A stretch of DNA of 64,000 nt, taken from NCBI GenBank assembly GCA_009760855.2, contig WPIO01000025.1, positions 2,605,001 to 2,669,000 on the forward strand, read 5' to 3'. The stretch is from Cristatella mucedo (taxonomy: Eukaryota; Bryozoa; Phylactolaemata; Cristatellidae). Positions 55,440 through 64,000 of the stretch are shown piece by piece. The notes under the pieces are model-generated. The model was given only the letters and a program-made list of their open reading frames with translations, was not told where the DNA came from and did not search any database. The position numbers and the translations under genes are program-made. Positions within the stretch are counted from its first letter, which is position 1. Each line of letters starts with the position of its first letter.

Positions 55440-56290
55440 CAAGTTTTCCAACTTTGTGTGCTGGCTAGATGGTCTGTGCGTGTCTGCATTAATGTGGCAA
55501 GTCTCTTCGAGGCCTATGGATTTTATCTGTAACCCGAGTACGATGGCATTTCTGTGCAGATCAAGAAGACTCAACTGGTGTCGAAATGCTGCTGAGTGCC
55601 TTGAAGTGTGGCAACTATGGCTGGAATGTCATTGGAGACATCAAAAGAATGTCGTTACTGATGGGCCTTAAGGTAGTTTTGCACAGTTTCTTGGTTTCCT
55701 CTTGCCAATTGGACATCCGTGAGGCTAAGGCGCGCTATAACAAAATCGAATAGCAACAGCGGACTGAGCTCTCTAGAGGGAAGAGCAGAATCGAATGGTA
55801 GACCCCCGGATGTTGCTGATACTGATGTTGCTGATACATCACTGCACGATAATTTAAGCTTTATCAAGCACTTTTTCACGGCTCTAGACAATGAGTAAGT
55901 AGCCTTCATGTACCTACAAGCTATCTTATCTTTTCACAGCTGAGGGACGGACAGGTCAAAGCTAGTTTGTTCGTCGGACCGCAGGTAAAGAAGATCGTAG
56001 AGTGAGGCCAACTCACCAGCAAACTGATTAGTAAGAAAGAATGGACAAGTTTCCTTGAAGTGGTTCATGGCTTTCTGGTTAATCACAAGTTTGAAAACTT
56101 TGAGCACCTGATTTAGCTCTCTTAAGAGAACACTCCAAAAGTGAGATGAATTTCAAACTCACATCCTTGATATTCATCTTGAAAAATTCAAGTAGAACAT
56201 CAAAGTCTACCCAGGGAAGCGAGTAAGTGTCAATCGCAACATGCTAATTTGTCAGTTTTCTCATTAGAAATGGTGCCATTTCAAGTTAGT
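55440..56290 (+). pseudogene. second decayed copy of the XP family, middle to C-terminal part
   Basis: Pieces on the plus strand in family order: VASLFEAYGFY at about 55498, GVEMLLSALKCGNYGWNVIG followed by DIKRMSLLMGLK at about 55580-55660, DIREAKARYNKIE at 55710, LSFIKHFFTALDNE and AFMYLQAILSF at 55854-55938, LRDGQVKASLFVGPQVKKIV at 55942-56001, WTSFLEVVHGFLVNHKFENF at 56043-56102, and THILDIHLEKFK at 56159-56194. The last corresponds to the KVHILDxHLDKF block just before ERFHQDI, which is not found here. It differs enough from the 6.3-8.2 kb copy (KCGNYGWNVIGD region kept here) to be a separate, old lineage. Many stops; no N-terminal domain upstream. Confidence 0.8.
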
Positions 56291-56534
56291 CACTGTCCTG
56301 ATCACGAAAGACACGTTTTTAAGGAATAATTGCTATGTCTTATGGTTTTGAAGAATAAGATATTTTGACATAAGACATTACCCAACGACAAAACTGTCTT
56401 GGGTTGTAGAATATTGTCACCAATAATCCGGTGTATTACACTGCAACACAGCATAGCCTTTCGTAGCACTCCAAAAGATTAAGAGCCCTCTAAACCTTAC
56501 CTTGCCAAAAAATACAAGTACTCACGCCACCACT

Positions 56535-56632
56535 AACCATTCAATCGTGCTCTCTTTGCAGAAAATGTGACGTGCCTAGAAAGAGATTAAGTTCTCTGAG
56601 GGTGCTATATTAAATGCATTATTATTACTCAG
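56535..56632 (+). mobile_element. LINE-A terminal 100 bp
   Basis: CATTCAATCGTGCTCTCTTTGCAG, then GTGACGTGCCTAGAAAGAGATTAAGTTCTCTGAGGGTGC and ATTATTATTAC. Confidence 0.88.
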
Positions 56633-58278
56633 ACGGGTCATTCCGCCCACACTACTTAAGAATATAGTCATCGGAGAATTAAGTTTGATAACGGCAGACC
56701 TTACACCAGAGAATTTAGGGTGTTCGGCAGTCAATTTTTTATTGAGCTGTCACTATTTCTAATATTGAATACATATTCTAACCACTCAGTCAGCATAAGC
56801 AGGGTTTTATAGGCTTAAAGAGTGGAAATAGAGATGTGAATAATGTGATGTACGATTGCCTGGCAGTGTCATCTGACCTTCAAAAAATAGCTGTGTAGCC
56901 TTTGTCCACGCTGTATGGTCTGTATTATGTTATGTGGGTGTGGCAATACAGCTATCAGAATTGTAATAGTTGTCTACCAGCTGCTTCTTTCACGGCTTCC
57001 AATAATAAAGCACTAGCAACATTGACACAGCTTTGAAACCCATATGACTAGCGATAGAAAACACAGTAGCAGTAATAACTAAATAAGGAAGATCACTCCA
57101 CATCAACAGCGTATAGTTCCCAGAGAAGATAAGTAAATCACCATAAGTGATTTATTTAAATGTGAATCTTTTGAAACCGTCTACATTGAGGCAATATGGA
57201 GAAAAAACTGCTGTGAGCTTAGCTTGTACCAAACAAAAATTCCCAACGCAAGAAAGATTTTGATCAAACGATTGAAGTTGCATCAATGGCATTTTAGTGC
57301 TACCAGTTTCGGCCCTAGGATGCTCAAGCGGTCTAGACGCAGCCGTTGTAGCTTGGCCACCAGCATCCGTCGGCTACCATGCGTCGGGTTGACGTGGGCA
57401 AGAGCTGGCTACCTTTCGGCGGGTTCGAAAATTCTCTCAAATTGAAAGTTCGTACGACTAAACAACCAGCCGCTGAGCCCGGAGTATCTCTAAATGCTCG
57501 TGCGTCTGCAATTACTCGGGCACAAACTGGTGCAGGTAACTTGACATATGCTACACTCGTCCCTCCTCCTCTGAACGAGCGCACTTCCAAAGCTGCCAGA
57601 GTTGCGAAAAATGCTCAGCATCAGCAATTTATTAAATAACCTGTTTAACATATGAGACTTGTCGAGATAAATACCGGGCGTGAGAGCAAGCAGTAAATAT
57701 GGAGTCCGTGAGCTCAACCGGGGTGCACCTCGAGGGTGGGGCGACGTGTATCACACACGTAGTGTGCGGCTACCAAGTCCAGGGAGAACTAGGTCGCAAA
57801 CGCAGCGCTCGCAGCGGTGCTAGCCTCGGCCGACGTACGACGAAATCTGGTGACGCCTGAACTTTAAGCACGACTGGCGACTCGTGGGCGCCGCACCAAT
57901 GAACGCTGGTATGCCGACATTAGCAGTGCATGGCAGCGACAAAGATTGCTCGTACGCAACAGGTTCGTTTTCCGCTACCTAGATTATTCCATTTGACAGC
58001 AGCGGTGGATTACAGGCGTTCAACGACGGCCATGACATACACCAAAGGCCCGTGGCCTAGAGCTCAAATCAGCTGTAATGCCTATGCCATCTCCGGAAAC
58101 GCAGCTCACTGCTCACGTTGTATGGCGTCAATTTTTAAGCGGCCTCGGCTATAGGTTATCGGATAATCTGTTCCTAGCAGTTGCAGTTCAGGAACTACGA
58201 TTAATGAAAATCAGTATTAATGGGGCTGATTTTTCTCGCGGCAGTTTCAACCGGGCTTGGTCACGTGGCACGACGACC
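56633..58278. other. unassigned sequence
   Basis: An 86-codon frame at 57379-57639 and overlapping reverse frames are present, none with a recognised domain. GC content rises after 57280. Confidence 0.4.
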
Positions 58279-58306
58279 CCTCTCTCTCTCTCTCTCTCTC
58301 TCTACT
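58279..58306. repeat. (TC)n microsatellite
   Basis: CTCTCTCTCTCTCTCTCTCTCTC. Confidence 0.95.
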
Positions 58307-60546
58307 GCTGTTCTTTGAGCTCTCTCAAGTAATGAAGGGAAACAATTTAAAATGCAAAGCAAATCTGTTGAGAATATGAATTACTTATGCTAATAATTAT
58401 TGCGTTGTTATTTTCCATTTTGCTTCAACAGTGATGAAAAGCGTCCAAAGCCTCCATGCAAGCGTCAGTTTGAGAAGGGGCTGACGGTGCCGTGGTTGGG
58501 TTGGGAGCGTGGCCTTTTCTATTTACAAGGACGAGCAGCAGCTGAGGAGGGACAGGAGAAGAGGCAGGGGAGAGGGCAGGTCGAGGGCGGGCAGTGTGGG
58601 GCAGGACCAGAGGAGGGACGGGGCTGTGTGTAGGGAGGAGGGCGGCGGCTGGGAGAGGTTGGAGCAGCTCAGGGGCTAAGGCCTAGGCTCGCGGCTGAGG
58701 GGGCAGCGACACAGGGGGCAACGCCTCGCGAGCGTGGAGGAGGACGGGGGACGAGCTGGACGCAGGGGAAGGGGGCGGGCGGGGGAGAGACGGAGTGGGC
58801 AGGAGTCTGGGCGAGGCTGGGCAGGAGCAAGAGCAACGCTCCTCTGGGCATCGCGCCATCATCCGGCTTCTCTTGCCGCAGTGCGCAGCGCCGCGGTGCG
58901 CGCGCGAAAGCCTCGTGCAGTCATCCGAGCGAGCGCTGCATTACTTTCATTGGTGCACTGACCGCGAATGAACTCTGCTGACCGATGCAAAATGCGGGTA
59001 GAGTAGGCCCGGCGGCCTGCTCTTTAGTTGTATGACGCGAGGAAAGCTAGTACTCACGAGAAGAGTAGAAACTGTCTACCATTGGCAAATCGGCATGTCG
59101 AGCTCAAGCTGCTGCAAGAAGTCAGCTGCGTTTCTCTGCAGATCCTAGCATTGAAAGACCGCCAAGCGTAACTTCATTCCCTCCTGAATCCTCGCTATTT
59201 TTTCGTGTTAATTTGGTCTCTTGTTTCAGCTTTTCTTTTCTTCGTGGCCGGATGGCCGTCGACTATCCGAAGGAGCACAGAACACGGCGCCGGCTTCAAG
59301 TTGGCCCCACGGAAGCTTGGCATCCCGTTAATCTTCGGGTTAGTTTTGAGCACTGATTAGAGATACGACTCCCGAAAATCAGACAGCGGAGCTGTCTCTA
59401 GAAGTTGCCGCTGCATTTCGAAGAACCGTGCAGCCGATAACCACGTGACACACTTGCCACGTCCACTGTAGTCTTGCTGAAAGCTGCCCTGTGGTGTTAT
59501 CCATAGCAGACGCTCAAGCGGCACCTGGGATTAGTGCATTGTGCTGTTGCTTAACTGCAGCGCATCCGGCGTGAGGCTCTATCTAGGAGGTGCTGATCGA
59601 AAACCAACGCGCAATTAAGAGAGAGTGGTAGAATACATTGACTTCCCTTCCACGAACAGTTAGAGAGACCTGGCGCGTGAGCGAACTTGCCTGAACGGCA
59701 GTCGGTCCGCTCGGTAAATTCACCGAGAACTGACTGCTTATTTGGACAAGCGTAGACAATATTGTATCACTCAATCGCTGAAGTTTGTCCACATAAGTGT
59801 CATTGTCCATGCTGGCGGGGCAGTAATCTGTGGATGATTGCGGTGTCAGTTCAACTGATAACTCCGTGCGTGTCTGTAAATGCTGAAAACACGCTTTGAG
59901 ATTTAGGTTCTCGGACTTTTGATTTATGGTTCAGGATTTCGTGTTTAGGTTTACTTTTTAGATTCGGTATGCTTTTAGGCAATACGGCGTATGGTTTTAA
60001 TTCTCAGAGTTCTGAACTTTCGGCTTATGGTTTCCAGCCGCCGGCTAGCGCGCTTGCTGAACTCATTGCTATAGGTACTGTGCCCGCAGCAGAAAATTGG
60101 CCATTCCAAGTAAATATTGCCATACTAGCTGCCCAGTTAGACAGACAGCTCAGGTTCTGCTGTTTCCGGGTAACTTGAATTTTTGGGGGCCATTTGATTG
60201 TCGAAGAGCTCGAGATTCTGGACAGAATGAGCTTTGAGGCCGCTTCAACAACAAGGAAAGTAATCTGCGTTCATTCAAATTCGAAATTCAGCCGTTCACT
60301 TTAAAGTGCTGCGAGCAACTCTCATTAATGGAGGCTGGCGGGGCATACCGCAATAAGAGATGGTGCATATGTATGACAGCCATCAACCGTTGCACAGTGG
60401 AGAGCAAGAGTATTTTGACTTACTTAAGGAGAGAGCAAACAGAATGCAAGATGCCGTTTTAAATTATCAACGCTTCCGTGAGAGGTTTTGAGAGGTATTA
60501 GGAGAGCGAAAGGAAATTTCTGGGGCCTTGAATTTAATGTAATGTA
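58307..60546. other. unassigned sequence with a G-rich stretch at 58480-58830
   Basis: The G-rich tract (GGAGGAGGGCGGCGG-like) has many G-runs on the plus strand and may form G-quadruplexes. A 75-codon reverse frame at 59583-59810 (MDNDTYVDKLQRLSDTILS) has an amphipathic, helical look but no recognised family. No gene is called. Confidence 0.4.
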
Positions 60547-61675
60547 GCGTATGTCCGTCTGTAACTCCACAAAACCATCAAGACTATGTGGATGTTACGT
60601 AGGAGGTATTTTGTATTACCACTCGCAGCCTAAGCAGCTTTCGGCACGCATTCCGTAGCCAACAGACTTCGTCTCAGGCAACAAAGAGAAAGTGGGAAGC
60701 ATAGCAGAGTCAGAAGACCAGTTGAGGTAGTGAGTAGCATGGAAGTAGCAGCTCAGGACAGCTGAAAAGGATGAGCCGCAGTCCAGAAGAGTAGTCATCG
60801 TTTCGTAAGAATTGTGGAAGCGAGTTCCACAGTCAAGGACCTACAGAGCTAAAGTTTTTGTCGCCAGCAGTCTTTAAGCAGAGGAATGGAACGGCTAATT
60901 TATTGTCCACACAGGACCTGAGGGCGCGAACAGGCTGAGACTGGTGCAGCAATTCAGCTAGGTATGGAAGAGCCAAGCCGTGGTGGGCCTTGTGGGTCAG
61001 CGTAAGAACTTTGCTCTGTATCAGTTGATCAACCGGCAGCCATCCCAGCTCTTTTAGCATAGGGGACACGTGCTCAAACCTCTGAGGCTTGAAGGTTAGC
61101 CTAGCAGCCATATTCATAGTCAGCTGCAGTGGCCTAGTTTCTTTCTTTGGTAGCCCAGCCAAAAGAGAATTACAATAATCAAACCAAGTCAGAACTAAGG
61201 AGCTAGTTAAATTTTTTGCAAGACAGCTCCTAATCTTGGATAGGGATCGGATGTGATGGCTAGCTGTAGAAGCAGTCTTCTGAATGAAGCTTTTAAAATT
61301 GAGGCAGCTGTCGAAAACGACACATAAATTTTGAACACGTGGTGATGGTCGCACACCAGCATCACCTATTAGAACAGCAAACCCTTTTAATCCAGCCATA
61401 CTCTTAGGGTTCCTATGGGCAGTAGTTAGGTTTTATTGTCATTTAGTTTCAAGAAGTTTTCCGACATCCAGGATCAAATGTCGGCAAGGCAAGCATTCAG
61501 TTTATCAGTTTCTGCAGCAGATTCCGACGGTTTGAATGAAAAATACAGTTGATTATCGACAGCGTAAAAGTGATGTCCTATTCCATGGGCCTTAATCACC
61601 ATTCTCAGAGGTTGAGTATAAATAGAGAACAGCAAGGGACCGAGGACGGACCCTTGACGGACTGCTCAGATGACC
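60547..61675 (-). mobile_element. longest LINE-B copy, reverse transcriptase motif B to 3' end
   Basis: Minus strand from 61675: VRQGSVLGPLLFSIYTQPL (motif B, near 61640), HFYAVDNQLYFSF (motif C, the YADD pair changed to AVD), AETDKLNACLADI and FLKLNDNKT. Then comes the 188-codon frame 60833-61399 with AGLKGFAVLIGDAGVRPSPR, VVFDSCLNFKSFIQKTAST, YCNSLLAGLPKKETRPLQL, FEHVSPMLKELGWLPVDQ and a PFLCLKTAGDKNFSSVGP end. The UTR ends TTTTGTGGAGTTACAGACGG near 60550. CR1/L2-like; about 8 kb would not be needed to explain this 1.1-kb 5'-truncated piece. It abuts an XP fragment at 61676. Confidence 0.92.
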
Positions 61676-61775
61676 TGTCACATCTGTGGGAGATTATCGA
61701 CACAAAGCAGCGGCTATCGATTACTACATTTATCAAACGGTGCTATCGCACCTTCTTCGAATGCGGCAAGAGAAA
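61676..61775 (+). pseudogene. third XP fragment (N-terminal Cys-rich domain)
   Basis: HLWEIIDTKQRLSITTFIKR followed by CYRTFFEC matches ICGGLSTKKQQLSIATFIEQ followed by CYRTFFGC in the 8.1 kb copy, and the DNA aligns almost base for base (GATTATCGACA...AGCAGC.GCTATCGATT.CTACATT). The first cysteine pair is damaged. It is cut on the left by LINE-B and lost on the right before the LTR-like repeat. Confidence 0.85.
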
Positions 61776-61809
61776 TGGACCGGATTATGATTGAAAGTTA
61801 TGGTTCGCG

Positions 61810-62265
61810 GTCCCTAAATTGTAAGGGCTAGAGAATTGATTCTGCAATAATGTACGGCCATGGCCTCGTAAAAGCCGACGCCATTCAATAAGTAATGGAT
61901 TGTGCTCCCAGCGTTGGCCCAGGTATTTAAACTGGTTTGAGCTCTAGGCCACGGAGCCATTGTTATGCGCGTTGGCAGCTGTTGAGCACCTTTGATTATC
62001 CGTCGCTTTCAAATAGACTTGTCTAGGCTACGGATTAAGGATTGCCACGCTACGGTATGAGCGCTCTTCGTCGCTGCCGCGTACAGCTACTGTCAGCATA
62101 CCAGCATGCATCGGCGCTACGTCTACAAGCCGTTAGCAGCGATTCCCAGGCCCGGAGCTTTGCCGTCGTCATTCGTCGCGCACCTGCTGAGACTAGCACA
62201 ACCACGAGCGCTGCTTATGCGGCTTAGTTTTGGCCCGGAGGTAGCAGACGCTGCACTGCATTTGT
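61810..62265 (+). repeat. LTR-like repeat, isolated copy
   Basis: Same blocks in the same order as 17540-17970: TTCGCGGTCCCTAA, ACGGCCATGGCCTCGTAAAAGCCGACGCC, CCGTCGCTTTCAAATAGACTTGTCTA, ATGAGCGCTCTTCGTCGCTGCC, GGCTTAGTTTTGGCCCGGAGG. No second LTR lies within the window to its right as far as I can see, so it is a solo LTR or the left end of an element whose interior is 62266 onward. Confidence 0.65.
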
Positions 62266-63356
62266 GACGGGCTCCTCTTTTGCCTATCGTATCGACCGCG
62301 GCGTCCGTATTTCTGTCGTAGGTTGCTCGCCGCTTCGCGCTCCATACAGCCGTGCCGCCCGCAATTCGCTTATGGCGAGCCCACCGCGGATCGCGCGCCG
62401 CGAGGGGGGCTCGCGCCGCGGGGGGCGCCCTGTGGGGGCACCCAGCGGGGGGGGGGGGGCCCGCAGCGAGGGGGCGCCGCGGGGGCGGGCGGCGCGGGCG
62501 GCACGTGCAGCGCGTGCGAATCTGCTGGGCGCCATCGCGTCAGCACGAATAGCTCGGCGGCGGCGGCGCTTCGCCAAGCGTGGCGTTATCGGTTTGCAAG
62601 ACGCTGCGCTTCGACCAGCCAGAATCTATCAGGCGACTCGCCTGTACAATAATCCGTCGCTTCCAGCGGTGCAGATTTTGCACGAGTGCGAAATTCAATT
62701 GCACTTCCTTTCAATTAAGCGCCCATCAGCGGTCGGCGGAAGCAGCGCCGTGCGCCGCTTTATGGCTAACAGCGGATGTGTCGGGATGGGGCACTCGGCC
62801 GCTACGGATTCTTGCCGGCGCCTTGGTAACCCCTGTGGCATTCTTTTCTTCTCATCCGTATTTAATTATGCTTGGCTGACGCGCGTGACTAAAGTCGGGC
62901 TACTGCATAGCATTGCGACGCTTCTATATTCGAAACGCTCGAGGGGTCAATCGCAAATTCAGCAGGCGACTGCGATCCGAGAACCGTCACGCGACGCTGG
63001 AAAACGCACTAATGACGCGTGGGCCGTCGCCGGTTGGACTTTGCGCACTGCCTCCTCATCGGAACTGCGAAATCTGACGCTTTGTGCCGACCGTCGACGC
63101 AAGTCCTTTTCTACGAGAGGAGCAGAATTCGCGGGTGGGCTTCGCATTTGTATGGACACTAAAGCCGGTGCTGCGGCACATTCTGACTGGCACCTGCAGG
63201 AAACCCGCATCGGTTAGCACGCCATGGCGGAATGGCCTTCAGATGTCCGGATGTTGACTTTATGTCTGTCTATTTGTCATTTACCGTACTGGCTCGCGGA
63301 TGCATTTCGCTTGCGAGACGAGTGGAACGACCTTGGAAATAAAAATCATACATTTA
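62266..63356 (+). CDS. 317-codon open frame in very GC-rich DNA, doubtful
   Basis: An open frame 62264-63217 (plus) lies directly after the LTR-like repeat. Its first 110 codons cross CpG-dense, G-run sequence (62380-62560) where all frames are open and the peptide is Arg/Ala/Gly-rich. In the overlapping frame 62580-62879, LWLTADVSGWG followed by VTPVAFFSS is reminiscent of the TDASxxG...PVAFxS strands of a Gypsy RNase H, in a different frame from the long one. I cannot decide between the interior of a decayed LTR element, a gene in a CpG island, or chance. Confidence 0.2.
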
Positions 63357-63425
63357 ATAATAATAATAATAATTTGGATAGAGCGTTTTCAGAGAACTCA
63401 GTCTCTTTCTAGGCATTTTACGTGA
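63357..63425 (-). mobile_element. LINE-A terminal 70 bp
   Basis: The plus strand shows AATAATAATAATAATAAT, TTGGATAGAGCGTTTTCAGAGAACTCAGTCTCTTTCTAGGCATTTTACG: tail and stem-loop, inverted. Confidence 0.88.
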
Positions 63426-63599
63426 ATAAGGTTGGCCGTAATGGCAACGAGATAGGTTGACGTACGGATCTCGTGGCGGGAGCCTCATTGTCCGTGTGTC
63501 ACATGACCGGAAGTGGAAGCTCAAGACCTAGGCCGGCCAAGCACAGGTCTACCTAGGGCCTATAACGGCGTCAAATTTCTCGCACACAGACGATTGCTT

Positions 63600-63768
63600 C
63601 ATGGGTCTTCACCTAGGAGGTAAGATGCTTGCTCTTCACGACCCGGGTCGTGGGTTCGAGTCTTGTAGTATGAGATCCCTCATTATCCACTGCAAGCGGT
63701 GGGAATAGCCGTCAAGGCTCTTCTGTCGCTATGTAAGTGAGGCTGTTGTTGAATTAGCTAACCTAAAA
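63600..63768 (+). mobile_element. SINE-1 copy
   Basis: Head ACCTAGGAGGTAAGATGCTTGCTC, perfect palindrome CACGACCCGGGTCGTG (63637-63652), box B GGTTCGAGTCT, CACTGCAAGCGGTGGGAATAGCC, CAAGGCTCTTCTGTCGCTATGTAAG and 3' end GAGGCTGTTGTTGAATTAGCTAACC. Confidence 0.87.
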
Positions 63769-64000
63769 AGTGACGCCTGCTATCTTTTATGGCTGCATAA
63801 TAAATGAGCGTTCGTTTATTTTACTCGCCGTCAGTGGGTATAGAGTAAAAGCCCGAGCGAATAGTCACTATATCAAAAGGCTTGCTTGGACATGAAGTGA
63901 CCGGAGGTTAGCTGGCCACATTTTGTGTTCCGAGAAATCCGTTCTCGTGCATCACATGAAACAATACAACCCCAGTTTGTGCCTAGTTTTAAAATATAGG
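63769..64000. other. unassigned sequence
   Basis: No recognised feature up to the window end. Confidence 0.4.

Noticed and set aside
58480-58960. CpG island promoter
   Set aside because: The stretch is G-rich on one strand rather than CpG-dense throughout, and no exon is recognised beside it.

Overview
No intact host gene can be supported in this window. It reads as a repeat-rich, non-coding stretch of an animal nuclear genome, probably an aquatic or other invertebrate. The evidence for an animal is the mix of CR1/L2-like LINEs, tRNA-derived SINEs, a Ty3/Gypsy remnant, a hAT transposase of the ZMYM1-like type, and several copies of an unnamed protein family that I recognise from arthropod and cnidarian predicted proteins. 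The phylum cannot be fixed from the sequence. Apart from reading frames inside low-complexity DNA, most long open frames are fragments of retroelements.

Names used here are my own. LINE-A is the dominant family. It ends in a conserved stem-loop (TAAAGCGCC ... GGCGCTTTA) followed by an (ATT)n tail, and there are about 19 copies. LINE-B is a second reverse-transcriptase family with a 3' end reading GGAGTTACAGACGG. LINE-C is seen once. SINE-1 has a tRNA-like head with a long palindrome just before the B box (4 copies). SINE-2 has a tRNA-like head and a 3' tail that matches the LINE-A stem-loop (6 copies). XP is the unnamed protein family with an ERFHQDI motif (one near-complete decayed copy and two partial ones).

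Layout. 1-3.2 kb: LINE-A and LINE-B fragments, including a head-to-head LINE-B inverted repeat. 4.1-5.0 and 11.8-12.6 kb: two purine-rich 8-bp arrays. 6.3-8.2 kb: the long XP pseudogene on the minus strand, broken by a SINE-1 insertion. 9.7-13.7 kb: LINE-A copies. 14.3-18.0 kb: an old Gypsy element with two diverged LTR-like ends and pol remnants. 20.8-22.8 kb: a LINE-A copy with a younger LINE-A inserted inside it, flanked by an 8-bp target-site duplication. 24-36 kb: decayed LINE-A, LINE-B and SINE-2 copies, including a LINE-A copy that retains endonuclease-domain traces at 32.2 kb. 37-43 kb: AT-rich, four SINE-2 copies and (TA)n tracts. 44-45 kb: hAT transposase pseudogene. 46.5-49.5 kb: LINE-C and the best-preserved LINE-A. 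51.7-52.3 kb: Gag-like remnant. 55.4-56.3 kb: second XP copy. 60.5-62.3 kb: LINE-B, an XP fragment and an LTR-like repeat directly abutting.

The main biological story is a parasite relationship. SINE-2 carries the LINE-A 3' stem-loop, which is the arrangement expected if LINE-A reverse transcriptase mobilised SINE-2. The most interesting unassigned component is XP, present three times in 64 kb and therefore probably mobile or carried by something mobile. All boundaries are read by eye and may be off by tens of bases.
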